Shown: positions 1-11,131 of the stretch, in pieces
Numbering within the stretch: position 1 is the stretch's first letter
Layout of the letters: the number at the start of each line of letters is the position of its first letter
Assembly: GCF_000003605.2 (NCBI RefSeq)
Contig: NW_003123418.1
Location: 152,053 to 185,340 of the forward strand
DNA: 33,288 nt
Origin: Saccoglossus kowalevskii
Lineage: Eukaryota; Hemichordata; Enteropneusta; Harrimaniidae
Reading direction: 5' to 3'
Translations under genes and position numbers: made by a program
Notes under the pieces: model-generated
Seen by the model: the letters and a program-made list of their open reading frames with translations, nothing else
Databases searched by the model: none
What the model was told of the DNA's origin: nothing

Positions 1-68
1 TTATACTCAGTTCATATGAGGTTTGGGTTAGACAGGTTTTGATGTATTGCATTTATTCTGAATTTTAG

Positions 69-794
69 ACATTGACAGACCTCATCGTCAAATAGTGACT
101 GAAGTTGTGCAGACAATACGAGATACAATTGGACCTGTGGCTGCATTCAAGAGAGCTGTAGTGGTTAAAAAACTTCCTAAAACCAAATCTGGCAAAATCT
201 CAAGATCTACACTTATGGCAATGGCTAATGGTCAGCCATTTAAGGTAAGCCACGTTTTATACCAAACATTGACCATGATGGTTAATGGTCAGCCATTTAA
301 GGTTGATGCACATTTTCTTGTTTCGTAATTTCAACTCAAAGTGGCAGACTGGTGACCATTTTTTTCTCAGTAATCCTATTTCAGGTATCGTGTATATGAC
401 TTGAGCAATTCACTTTAAATTTTATACAAGGGCAGTATATCATGGCATTTATACACACATGCAACAATGTTGTCATTTGATGACTGTCTGCTGATTGTTT
501 GTGTTGTAGAAAAAACACTAAAATCAGGTAGTTTGATCTTCAACATGGTGCATATTGTTGTATTGTATGGATTGACATATCATTTACTATGTTTGAGACT
601 ACAAAAGTACTTGTTATTTCTAGTACAAGGAATTACAGTTGTGTTTCAGAATAGTGTTACATGTCATATGTATTTCATTGCATTCTTTACATTTTCAGAT
701 TCCTCCCACGATTGAGCAGCCTGACGCCTATGAAGAAATCAGGGAAACATTAGAAAGTATTGGAATGACAAAACTCAGCAGACCATCTCTTTGA
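69..794 (+). CDS. ACSS3: ACSS3-like short-chain acyl-CoA synthetase, last two coding exons (5' part outside window)
   Basis: Two exons can be read, 69-244 and 699-794, each with AG before and GT after where expected; the junction is phase 0 and the stop is TGA at 792-794. The peptide contains IGPVAAFKRAVVVKKLPKTK followed by SGKISRS. This is the C-terminal domain of ANL-superfamily acyl-CoA synthetases, in which the lysine of the SGKI(S/P)RS motif is the catalytic lysine for adenylation. The IGPVAAF stretch and the tail following NGQPFK resemble ACSS3, a mitochondrial enzyme that activates propionate (and acetate) with ATP and CoA. That substrate assignment is family knowledge and is not visible here. 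The tail after the junction is 31 residues, beginning IPPTIEQP. An odd feature is that the end of the first exon, with its donor, is duplicated just downstream. ACSS2/ACSS1 paralogues are less likely given the tail. Confidence 0.85.
221..303 (+). repeat. 57-bp-offset duplication of the ACSS3 exon end and splice donor
   Basis: A 26-bp block at 221-246, covering codons for MANGQPFK and the GT donor, recurs at 278-303 with one mismatch. The offset is 57 bp, exactly 19 codons. The first donor reads AAG|GTAAGC (strong) and the second AAG|GTTGAT (weaker). The reading frame is open between them, so use of the second donor would add 19 residues. Confidence 0.85.
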
Positions 795-1551
795 AACATT
801 TAAAATTCAAGAATATATTAAACTTTCCAAATTGAGTTGGCATGTGATGCTGACATGCTTTCAATACATTCTACATTCTGCTGTTGTAAGGAAAATATTC
901 TCAACTTTGTTGAATTTTTCTAGTCCAGGGAAATTGTGATCTTTATTCTGGTCAGTATTGGGTTCTTTAGGACAGGGATTCACAGCAATATGTCTAGGAA
1001 TGAAAGTGTGCAATGAAAGTCTATGATCTTTTAATAGTATTTGTCAAAATACAACTGACGTAATCATGATATTCTGTGCAAACCCAGTCAATCCAGTACT
1101 ATGTGTGAGATTCCAAATATCAGGCGTTCAAATTTCTGTGTATTTGATTTGTCTTCCTTCATTAGACTTTTTAATTATCTATCAAAATGTAAATTAGTAA
1201 TTGCAAACTTTTGGGTAGGGTTGTGTTGGGAAAATTGGGTTGGGTTGAACAGGTTGATAAGTACATAGATACAGTGCCAAGGCTGAAAACCATTTTTAGA
1301 GGTTTCAAAGTTATGTCAGAAAGTATATATTATGCAACATAAATCTAGTTCTTGTTTATTGCTTTGTATGTTATCTTTTAGGTGCATCAGATAGAGGTAG
1401 AATGCACTATTGGTATAAATTTATTAGTATCCAGTTTAACCCCAAATACCTTTCTAATATCTACTGTTAATCAACCACAGATACTGTTAAATTAGTAGAT
1501 TCTGTGTACTTATCCCAAAAATACTAAAAAAGAAAAGACAAAAAAAATAGA
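795..1551. other. ACSS3 3' UTR and intergenic DNA
   Basis: AT-rich sequence after the ACSS3 stop. No further coding exon is recognised. The first clear AATAAA noticed downstream is at 1649-1654, inside an inverted-repeat element, so the transcript may end there. Confidence 0.5.
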
Positions 1552-1716
1552 TACTGTATTTGCTCTATTAGTAGTGCTTGCATTTAAGTTTTATTATAAG
1601 ACGTGTTTCTATGGACAAAACAAGTCATATTTTAATGATACAGTAGACAATAAAGGCACTTCTAGACTTGTATTTGCTTTTATTTGAGATAAGTTTCTAA
1701 TAGAGCAAATACAGTA
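1552..1716. mobile_element. MITE-like element with 20-bp perfect terminal inverted repeats
   Basis: The 20 bases at 1552-1571 (TACTGTATTTGCTCTATTAG) are the exact reverse complement of 1697-1716. The outermost bases are TA on both sides, as expected if an element starting CTGTATTTGC inserted at a TA target, the target preference of Tc1/mariner transposons. It is about 165 bp long with no coding capacity, so it would be non-autonomous. It contains an AATAAA at 1649-1654. Superfamily assignment is inference from the TA ends only. Confidence 0.75.
1649..1654 (+). promoter_or_regulatory. candidate polyadenylation signal AATAAA
   Basis: AATAAA about 855 bp after the ACSS3 stop, located within the inverted-repeat element. 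It is a candidate for the end of the ACSS3 transcript; there is no transcript evidence. Confidence 0.3.
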
Positions 1717-2321
1717 AATGCATATCACTATGGCTGAATTATTGGTTAAACATTTTATCTTTCATTATCAGGGTTATTAATTTTTTTAGAGGGAGAGGGC
1801 TTGGTTTAGTTACGTGCTTCCATGGCTGCCATATTGGTGCTATATATTGTCCAATATTTGAACCTATTATCAGGATTATAGAATTACATTTTATTATATC
1901 AATATCAATTTTTAATCTCAGTTCTTTACTGTAGACACACTTATTCCACTCTACTTATTTTAACATGCCTTTCGTCAAAAGCAACAATTTAATCTCTTTT
2001 TTACTTGCCATGAATTATTTTTTGGGGGAAGTTATTTTGAAAATAATAAATTTTAACAATTTTTTAAATAATTCAATTGTGTCATGTTTTATTAGCTCCA
2101 GCTTAAGGAATGGCTCACATGCATAAATGGGATGTGTTGTCCTTTATTTTGACAGATTTGTGAAAGATGCTCCTAATATGATGCAGATAGACAGTTTTGA
2201 TGAAAAAATGATATACAGTAAGTCATATAAGAAGATAGTTTTCAAATGGCATCAAAAAAGTACAACTCACCCCCCCACCCCCATCAAGTTGAAATGTATC
2301 TATCCTGACACTTAGGCCATT
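1717..2321. other. AT-rich intergenic DNA
   Basis: No gene recognised. The short open frame near 2127-2315 has no recognisable domain and ends at the edge of the satellite. Confidence 0.5.
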
Positions 2322-4855
2322 TCTGAGAGTTATCATTGAGTGATTCATTCACTCACTGTATAATGAAATTACTCTGCATGTCTTGTATGGCAATGCTGAC
2401 AATCTCCGAGAGTTATCATTGAGTGATTCATTCACTCACTGTATAATGAAATTATTCTGCATGTATTGTATGGCATTGCTTACAATCTCTGGGAGGTATC
2501 ATTGAGTGATTCATTCACTCACTGTATAATGAAATTATTCTGCATGTATTGTATGGCAATGCTGACAATCTCCGAGAGTTATCATTGAGTGATTCATTCA
2601 CTCACTGTATAATGAAATTATTCTGCATGTATTGTATGGCAATGCTGACAATCTCTGAAAGTTATCATTGAGTGATTCATTCACTCACTGTATAGAAAGT
2701 TATCATTGAGTGATTCATTCACTCACTCACTCACTGTATAATGAAATTACTCTGCATGTATTGTATGGCAATGCTTTCAATCTCTGAGAGTTATTGAGTG
2801 ATTCATTCACTCACTGTATAATGAAATTATTCTGCATGTATTGTATGGCAATGCTGACAATCTCTGAAAGTTATCATTGAGTGATTCATTCACTCACTGT
2901 ATAATGAAATTATTCTGCATGTATTGTATGACAATGCTGACAATCTCTGAAAGTTATCATTGAGTGATTCATTCATTCACTCACTGTATAATGAAATTAC
3001 TCTGCATGTATTGTATGGCAATGCTGACAATCTTTGAAAGTTATTGAGTGATTCATTCACTCACTGTATAATGAAATTACTCTGCATGTCTTGTATGGTA
3101 ATGCTGACAATCTCCGAGAGTTATCATTGAGTGATTCATTCACTCACTGTATAATGAAATTATTCTGCATGTATTGTATGGCAATGCTGACAATCTCTGA
3201 AAGTTATCATTGAGTGATTCATTCACTCACTGTATAGAATTTTATCATTGAGTGATTCATTCACTCACTGTATAATGAAATTATTCTGCATGTATTGTAT
3301 GGCAATGCTTTCAATCTCTGAGAGTTATTGAGTGATTCATTCACTCACTGTATAATGAAATTATTCTGCATGTATTGTATGGCAATGCTGACAGTCTCTG
3401 AAAGTTATCATTGAGTGATTCATTCACTCACTGTATAATGAAATTATTCTGCATGTATTGTATGACAATGCTGACAATCTCTGAAAGTTATCATTGAGTG
3501 ATTCATTCACTCACTGTATAGAAATTTATCATTGAGTGATTCATTCACTCACTGTATAATGAAATTATTCTGCATGTATTGTATGGCAATGCTTTCAATC
3601 TCTGAGAGTTATTGAGTGATTCATTCACTCACTGTATAATGAAATTACTCTGCATGTATTGTATGGCAATGCTGACAATCTCTGAAAGTTATCATTGAGT
3701 GATTCATTCATCCACTACATAATGAAATTACTCTGCATGTATTGTATGGCATTGCTGACAATCTTTAAAAGTTATCATTGAGTGATTCATTCACTCACTG
3801 TATAATGAAATTACTCTGCATGTCTTGTATGGCAATGCTGACAATCTCTGAAAGTTATCATTGAGTGATTTATTCATTCATTCACTATATAATGAAATTA
3901 TTCTGCATGTCTTCTATGGCAATGCTGACAATCTCTGAGAGTTATCATTGAGTGATTAATTCACTCATTGTATAATGAAATTACTCTGCATGTATTGTAT
4001 GACAATGCTGACAGTCTCTGAAAGTTATCATTGAGTGATTCATTCATTCACTGTATAATGAAATTACTCTGCATGTTTTGTATGGCAATGCTGACAATCT
4101 CTGAGAGTTATCATTGAGTGATTCATTCACTCACTCACTCACTCACTCACTCACTCACTATAATACAATTACTCTGCATGTATTGTATGACAATGCTGAC
4201 AATTTCTGGAAGTTATCATTGAGTGAGTGATTCATTCACTCACTCACTCACTCACTCACTCACTCACTCACTCACTCACTCACTCACTATAATGAAATTT
4301 CTCTGCATGTATTGTATGGCAATAATGACAATCTCTGAAAGTTATCATTGAGTGATTCACTCACTGTATAATGAAATTACTCTGCATGTTTTATATGGCA
4401 ATGCTGACAATCTCTGAAAGTTATCATTGGATGATTCATTCACTCACTGTATAATGAAATTACTCTGCATGTCTTGTATGGCAATGCTGACAATCTCTGA
4501 AAGTTATCATTGAGTGATTCATTCACTCACTGTATAATGAAATTACTTTGCATGTATTGTATGGCAATGCTGACAATCTCTGAAAGTTATCATTGAGTGA
4601 TTCATTCACTCACTCACTGTATAATGAAATTACTTTGCATGTATTGTATGGCAATGCTGACAGTCTCTGAAAGTTATCATTGAGTGATTCACTCACTCAC
4701 TGTATAATGAAATTACTTTGCATGTATTGTATGGCAATGCTGACAATCTCTGAGAGTTATCATTGAGTGATTCATTCACTCACTGTATAATGAAATTACT
4801 CTGCATGTCTTGTATGGCAATGCTGACAATCTCTGAAAGTTATCATTGAGTGATC
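2322..4855. repeat. 83-bp tandem satellite, about 30 copies
   Basis: Roughly 2.5 kb of head-to-tail copies. A typical unit is 83 bp and runs from TCATTGAGTGATTCATTCAC through TCACTGTATAATGAAATTA, then TCTGCATGTATTGTATGGCA and CAATCTCTGAAAGTTA. The core TGAGTGA-TTCAT-TCACTCA is a 7-bp inverted repeat. Units differ by point changes (TTATTCTGC or TTACTCTGC; GTATTGTATG or GTCTTGTATG). Shortened units reading TGTATAGAA.. instead of TGTATAATG.. start near 2691, 3232 and 3517, each followed by a unit with GCTTTCAATC; this implies higher-order block duplication. The TCAC motif has expanded into (CACT)n runs near 4126-4160 and 4230-4288. The array ends abruptly at 4855. Confidence 0.95.
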
Positions 4856-5540
4856 CAAGAATGCTTTCTCACGAAATGGAGATTATCTCCGAATTGGAAG
4901 TCATTCTCTCGATTAATATCCATTGCTGTGTTTTATTTAAAAAAATCATCACAAATTATGCTTTAAGTGTGAACAAAATCAGGTTGAAACATGCGGGGGG
5001 CGATATCTTCCAATCATGAAACATTTACCCCGTTTTCCTTGTATAAAATCTATATATATATATATTTTTTTAAACATTGGTAACCCATCCTCAAAACGAA
5101 CGAATGGTGACCACAGACTTCATAAATTACGCATTCTTAGGCTATGAAAAAATGTCTCTGTTATGAATGATTTTCTTCTAATCGAGATCTGTATTCCAAT
5201 TTTGTGAATTCTTCAGATTTTGAAATAATGCCTTGACATAATCACCATTTTACATCGGCTTGTGCACTACACTAAACGACAGTATGGAATAGCCTTTTTA
5301 GATGCTCTCATACTTAGTAGGTAAATAAGAATAAATTTGAATAATTAATGAGAAGCAACGGCACGTCAATGGATTTTGCATAGTTTGTATATTTATCAAA
5401 TATGCAACATATATAGAAAACACACATCTTCGTTTGTTTTCTCTTATTTAGTTGTTATGTGTCTTTCGTTGACCTTTATATATAATAAAATTAGGTCAAA
5501 TACTACTATACGTATATAACCGGTCATTGTTCATTGCATC
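4856..5540. other. upstream region of the deiodinase gene
   Basis: AT-rich unique sequence with a short (TA)n run near 5050-5066. No coding exon is seen. The likely promoter lies at its 3' end. Confidence 0.5.
5470..5498 (+). promoter_or_regulatory. candidate core promoter: TATA-like run between everted AGGTCA half-sites
   Basis: TGACCT at 5470-5475 and AGGTCA at 5493-5498 flank an AT-rich TATATATAATAAAA stretch, 43-70 bp upstream of the deiodinase ATG at 5541. AGGTCA is the half-site of many nuclear receptors, including thyroid hormone and retinoid receptors. The 17-bp spacing is not a standard receptor spacing, so binding is speculation; the TATA role is plausible from its distance to the ATG. 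Confidence 0.3.
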
Positions 5541-8500
5541 ATGGCGGCTGTTGCAGGTACGATGTTTTTGTATACGATTTGTATGTACACTTTAGTTTGC
5601 TTTATTTGGAGTGTCACTATATAATACATATATATATATATAAACACTACGAGGGATAGAAACATTCTTTTACAACCATACGGTCATCAGACAACGTATT
5701 TCTTACAACCAAATCCCTGACTTGACACGGAGACACCATTACAGTACATTAGCAATATCGTTAAATAACGTAATTCAACGTTCAATATTAGGTATGAGTG
5801 TTACAAACTTAAGATATAACGTGTACATTGTTACATGTATACGCCTCAAAAGATTTCTAAAAAATAACAAAAACAAGTGTGAAAACCGAGTACTAATACA
5901 TGTGCAAAACTTGTGTAAAATTCGCCCCCTCAGTGGCACATGTTTTGAATTTGAAATCCAGCGCCCTCATGTCTAATACCGAAAACATTCTAGGTTACGG
6001 GGCTACTTGTATGCCTGCATATAATGAAATATTGTTGTCAACAGAGATGCCAAACTTTATGAAGGACAGAGAACTTGTTATTCGTATTATGAAACGGTAT
6101 CAAGTACTAATGTTAAACGAAGAAACGGCAAAGATATACAACCACGAGCTACACCCATTTAAAACGGATCCTTCAAAGCTAGTGACGGTTATGGAAAACA
6201 TATTTCACAAGATTGCACGCCAAGCATTGGAAGATAACGGCGTCAACCCGAATGAACTCAATTATCGGCTAATGTCACTCATTAGACGATATTATAGCGA
6301 TGATTCTGAGGTCGGTAATTACCAATCAATCAATCAAATCAATTAATCAATCGATCCTGTTTATGTTTCTAACGTTATCCATCAGTACACATAACGGTTT
6401 CATTTCCTTTAAGGTATTAGCCACGTTGGAGTTTATGGCGACTCATGGTTCAAGATCCTGGATTGGAGATTTGGAAATTGGTGATGTCCCACCGGAAGTT
6501 AACTTAGTCTCAGTAGAAACGAAAGAGGATATACCCCTTTCAAGCTTTTTGCATAGAGAGCGACCTCTTGTGATCATAGCTGGCTCTATGTCCTGACCAC
6601 CGTTCAGAGTAAGTTGATCTTATTATTGACCACACTGATGCACTGATATAGCCATAGCATATTATTACCAAAGTATAGTATACTTTAATATATACAATAG
6701 TCTAGTATACACGTATAGATATAAAATGGTATAGTGTAGAACTATGTAAGACTTGAATATATAAAGTGGTCATGTGAAGATCTACGGTAGATTTTTATAC
6801 AGAGTATTGTGTATACTCCTATAGTGGATGCAATAGACTAGTGTAGATCACAGTAAATACAATAGTCACTTGTAGATCAATAGTAGACTTCTTTGCATAT
6901 AAAGTACTCATATGTGGATATATATACATTTAAAGTAGATCTACTATATACACAGGTATCAAATTTAGACTTGTTTATATACACAGTAATCATTTCTAGA
7001 TCTATAGTTGAATTGTATAGATATACAGTAATCTAGTGTAGACCCATAATACAATTTGACACAGTATAGATCCTCCCGTGTATTCGGTGTTATTTATATG
7101 CTTTACTTTTTATGTCAGCAGCAATTATAATTTTATAATTATTACCAAGTACTCATTCATTGTTATTAAAGCTGTACCATGCTGTACAGGTGGACGGTTT
7201 TCAAGCTCTCTGCACGTAATAAACTCGATAATTAAACATATATTGGGGATACCCAGTGGCCGAGATGAAGACGTGCCGTGACGTGGAGCTAGCCTTGTGC
7301 AGATAGAGTAGACTTGCATATATCAGTAGTCTAGTATATATCTACAGTTGACTTGTGTAGTTACACATGTGTAGCTCTGCTTGTTTATAAATACAGTAAT
7401 CCTGTGTAGACATACATTAATTTTGTGTAGATCTATAGCAGACATGTGTAGTTATGTAGTGTTTTGTGTATATGCAGTAGCCTAGTATAGATTTATATTA
7501 ATTTTGTAAAGATATACACTAGATTTGTATAGATTTATGTAGACGAAGTACGATGTCAATAATTGTATATATATGATGTTTTGTTATGACCTCCCATGTT
7601 CAAACTTTATATACCAGTATTTCTTAAACTTGATGACTAACGGAGACTCTGTAACGCAGTAACTTGTTTATTCCAATACAGGCCATTGTTCACAGTGGCT
7701 CTCTCCATCGGTTGTTTAACGACTACAAGGACAAGGCCGACTTTCTGCAAATCTACCTTCTTGAAGCCCATCCTCGTGATGGGTGGACGGTTGGGGAGCA
7801 CTACAGTTCATATGACCAGCCCAAGGATATATTTGGCAGAACAGCCGCGGCACGGTGAGTGTGTATGGCTGCCTGCGCCGATCATTTACTTCGTGCTGGT
7901 GTGCATTACTACTCAGACAACTAATAATTTATGTAACTTACATATAGCAATAAAGTGTGAAAAAAATGAATCTCATGAGTTCATGTTACCTTAACTTGGA
8001 AACAGTATGATTTTAGTATGTATATAGGGTATCTATTTTAAGTTTCTGCTCCTGAAAAGGGGTATAATTTCACAAAAATAAGTACGTGTTTAGAGGCTTA
8101 TTTTGAAAAACTATACTTCAGCATGGGCACCAGGTCTGACTTTGAGTACCCCCCCTCCCGGGGGACTAGGGCGTGCATTCCTAGAATTTTCTCGATTATA
8201 AACGTACATGAGAACATTTCCGGCAGTTTACAAATTTGTAATTAGAATATGGGGCTTCCAGATATATCCTACCTTGCTCGCTTTTTTGTGTAATAATTAA
8301 ATATTTAACAAATATTTTACAATTTATTATTCGTTACTTTCAGTCGTTTAATCGCCGCCGACGCTAAATTCCAAACGTTTACCACAGACCTCACTGATGA
8401 AAACAAGGTGCGTCTTGTTGTTGATAACATGGATAATGGGTTCGCCGAGACGTATGCTGCCCAGCCAGATAGGGTGTTCGTCATCGAAGGTGGTAGAATG

Positions 8501-8596
8501 GCTTATATCGGGGACGTAATCAAAGTCCAGATACACAGTCCAGACAAGTTGATGACTGATAGGTTAAGGGAATGGCTTCAACAACGTTTTCCGTAA
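5541..8596 (+). CDS. iodothyronine deiodinase-like selenoprotein, five exons
   Basis: Proposed exons are 5541-5556, 5934-6314, 6421-6608, 7682-7854 and 8344-8596. Phases fit at every junction and give 336 residues. 6310/6414 is an alternative junction for exons 2/3 and adds one residue. The hallmark is GSMSU-PPFR with U encoded by TGA at residue 191, preceded by RPLVIIAG and followed by DFLQIYLLEAHPRDGW and the C-terminal EGGRMAYIGD region. This is the thioredoxin-fold deiodinase core (family motif GSCTUPPF and EAH..DGW). Deiodinases remove iodine from thyroid hormones through the Sec selenol; activity and substrate here are inferred. Compared with vertebrate enzymes, the N-terminal membrane anchor is not evident. 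Instead about 130 residues, rich in charged helix-like sequence (NFMKDRELVIRIMKRYQ...), precede the catalytic domain. Exon 1 encodes only MAAVA plus one base and is the least certain part. Confidence 0.85.
6594..6596 (+). other. selenocysteine TGA codon of the deiodinase
   Basis: TGA lies between GSMS and PPFR in the exon 6421-6608. The conserved frame resumes after it and continues into exons 4 and 5 in phase, so this is a recoded codon and not a stop. Recoding requires a SECIS element in the 3' UTR. Confidence 0.9.
6655..7530. repeat. degenerate TAGATCTA/AGTAGACTTGTGTAG repeats in deiodinase intron 3
   Basis: The intron holds many imperfect copies of short motifs such as GTGTAGATC, CAGTAGACTTG and ATACAGTAATC at 6655-7065 and again at 7285-7530, separated by a unique stretch. 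It looks like an old, decayed minisatellite. Unit boundaries cannot be set reliably by eye. Confidence 0.6.
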
Positions 8597-8859
8597 TTTA
8601 AATTGAGGTTATGGTAACGGGGAGGGGAGAACTGGGAGTTATGCCATCGAAACTGGGGCATAAGCTGGGTGCCATTGTTTACGTCTAATTCGGAGTCAAA
8701 ATTACTTTTGTAATACTAAATGAATACACACGGGTAATGTGGTCAGTATATATCGTTATGCAGACAGCTGAAATTTCTAACAACGATCCATAACAGCTAC
8801 ATATTAAATGCTATTGGCACAATTATAGGCCACATCAGAGTCATCAGATGGACGCTAGT

Positions 8860-8936
8860 TTAAGACCATTTACCGCGCCCAGCCTTAAAGGGCGGTGATC
8901 GTCAGGTCGCGCCCTGTTCTTTATGGGACTCACGGT
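8860..8936 (-). repeat. dispersed repeat copy (CCGCCCTTTAA family)
   Basis: On the - strand this reads GAGTCCCAT, then CGCGACCTGACGATCACCGC and CCTTTAA. It matches the copies at 24447-24496 (GAGTCCCAT...ACGATGACCACCGCCCTTTA) and 26436-26472. GC content is above the surroundings. It is probably a fragment of a mobile element of unknown class. Confidence 0.55.
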
Positions 8937-9440
8937 GACGTACACAACGCGTGTAAACTTGAAATACATTGTTTGTAAATTTCGAACACACGCTTCACAA
9001 CGACCAACGCCCTTTACCACGTGTTTACTCATTTGGTGCAAACGTATAGAAACATAGATATGAATACGAACAAAATCCAACTTATGTTTTTTTAATTAAT
9101 AAGTCTTTTTTTCAGAATGTTTTAGCATTGAATTCAGCCGGAACTCGCCAACAGGCTGCATGGTTAATAAAATTGATTTTAGGACACATTTATAGAATTA
9201 ATGATCATTTATACTCAAACAAAAATTAGGATGCTGTTTTTTGAACACAAATATTTGAAATTCTATACATTTTTTGTTACGTGGTACCCCTTCCCTACGT
9301 TTGTTGTTACATACATAGCGAAATCAATGTTAAAATGAAAATATTGAAATAGTATAAATAATAAGACAACATACAAATGACCGAGCTTCCACAAAATTGT
9401 ATTAGTTTTACCATTGTTATTTCACCACCAGTACATTTCT

Positions 9441-9493
9441 GGTCACCATGACGACGTGTTTGTTAAGTTACTAAAATACTGACATGTCTGACC
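9441..9493 (+). other. weak SECIS-like hairpin candidate
   Basis: A base stem GGTCA/TGACC (9441-9445 with 9489-9493) encloses ATGA at 9448-9451, an AA at 9465-9466 about 13 nt later, and TGA at 9480-9482 about 13 nt after that. This is the general order of a SECIS (AUGA, AA in the apical loop, GA). The upper helix pairs poorly (GTGTTT/AAATAC only), so this may be chance. Confidence 0.15.
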
Positions 9494-9956
9494 TATACAG
9501 ATCAGAACGTACTGTTTATGTTTATATCTTTCACAATGAATTCTGTATTGTATACTACTACATTTTGAAGTTCAAGTGACCGACATAATGCCATGCTCAT
9601 ATTTATAGACTACCTCCGATTTAAAGTCTTACATTCACGAGGTTTCTTACACACTTCGACTCCAAGATTAGTTGACTTCATGGTCTCTCCGTAATCAGAA
9701 ATGTGTACTATATTTCCACGTGACGACGATGGACAACTGGATAGTAATTATACCAAAATGGCCACTTACTGTTGTCAGAATACATATTTTATTATTATGG
9801 AAACATTCGGCATTCTTGAACTCAGTGTAAAAAAGGAAGTGGTTAAAAAATGGGCGTGGCAGGATGTAAGATCGGCTATTCACTGTTTCCACGGTGAGAC
9901 ACTTGTCCGATATCACGATCTAAAGAAGTGGCAAGGTCGTTGTACTGTTATTTTCA

Positions 9957-9976
9957 AATAAATGTTCACAAATAAA
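9957..9976 (+). promoter_or_regulatory. paired candidate polyadenylation signals
   Basis: Two AATAAA hexamers, at 9957-9962 and 9971-9976, lie downstream of the deiodinase. They are the first clustered signals after its stop. Confidence 0.4.
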
Positions 9977-9995
9977 AATACAATTAAAGAGTTGT

Positions 9996-11131
9996 ATTGG
10001 TAATTATATATTAATTCATCGTTTTTTATTTTTATTTTGATTAGTGTATCAATTGCCCACACTGCGTTGCAAACTCATATAGTGAAACTGTTTTCTTTTT
10101 GAGAAATAGAAAATATTTGACATATATTTACTGCATTTTCATCCTTCTTTGTTCGTGGTCCCGCGCAATCTGCTCCCAGCTAATGGCCCTTTCATTGTCA
10201 AGTGAGTTGAATTTAAAATATAGAAACAACAGTATATTCGCTCGATTTTATTTTCACTAAATCATTCCTTCGGCGAAAATAGCAAAAATTAATTCCAAGC
10301 GAATATAAAGTATTCTACAGTATCAAGACGAGATACGCCCTCTGACGACGAGTATGAATGTCTTGTTTAGCACTTCTCAGTCCTGTTAATTTTTTACCTG
10401 TTTGATACATATCCGGGTGAAAGGTGAATTGTTCGTCTGACAAATCATTAAACTGCAACATTGTGTGATACCTCAGTTATCATAGCAAAACACTCAGCGT
10501 ATTCTTCCGTGATGCCATCATATTCGACTAACTGGTGAGTGTTACCTATGTCTGTTCATGCTCCATTTGAATAAGATTAAATAATTTGAAACTATTATGA
10601 TGATTATTAATTCCGCAATATCGTCGTGTAAATCCGACAACATAATGATACATAATGAAAGAAAAAAACAACACTGTCCTCGCCCGCCTATCGTCCGCAG
10701 ATAATGAACGTCAACGTCGATAAAATGTAACGCATTGCGAAACGTTATAATGCTGGCAACTAAACAGCATGGCGACAGTGTTTACGGGAGACTGAATGTT
10801 ATATGAATATTATAATTAAATTTAATAGTTATATGTTATTTATATCGATTCACTAGTAACACGTAAAGTCGATTGATATAAGCATGTGACCGCTATAAAG
10901 TAAGCACAGGTGAATGAGATACTGATATCGGTATTACGAAATGTGACTCCCGGTGTTTTCTCACATACATTATGTTTCTATGCAGGATGCGTTGCATAGC
11001 GTAATGAGCGTCGCTGGAAATTAACGTCTTAGTGCTCACCAGCGTTATTTAAACGTGACAAGTTTTCAACACGGAAGAGTGTTGATCCATCGAATATCCC
11101 CAACAAAATCCACAGCAGGAACACTCCTAAA
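9996..11131. other. intergenic region and MS4A gene 1 upstream DNA
   Basis: AT-rich sequence with no coding exon recognised. A TATAAA at 10894-10899 lies about 240 bp before the ATG of MS4A gene 1 and might serve as core promoter. Non-coding 5' exons could be present but cannot be identified. Confidence 0.4.

Larger units (their letters stand above)
8597..9995 (+). other. probable 3' UTR of the deiodinase
   Basis: No further conserved coding sequence follows the TAA at 8594-8596. AATAAA signals lie at 9957-9962 and 9971-9976. A selenoprotein mRNA needs a SECIS in this interval, but I found no convincing one. A strong short hairpin TTATGCC/GGCATAA sits at 8639-8663 but lacks the SECIS quartet. 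Confidence 0.45.

Noticed and set aside
2322-4855. Satellite considered as a CRISPR-like array because of regular palindromic repeats
   Set aside because: Units are contiguous with no unique spacers, and the window is eukaryotic.
8639-8663. Hairpin TTATGCC/GGCATAA just after the deiodinase stop, considered as SECIS
   Set aside because: Lacks the AUGA and GA quartet; stem too short.
8943-8975. TACAC-AACGC-GTGTA hairpin after GTGA, considered as SECIS
   Set aside because: Distance between TGA and the AA loop is about 7 nt, too short for SECIS geometry, and no matching lower stem.
9701-9961. 86-codon + frame (MCTIFPRDDDGQL...)
   Set aside because: No recognisable domain, a polyA signal overlaps its end, and it lies in the probable deiodinase 3' UTR. 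Not excluded as a small gene, but unsupported.
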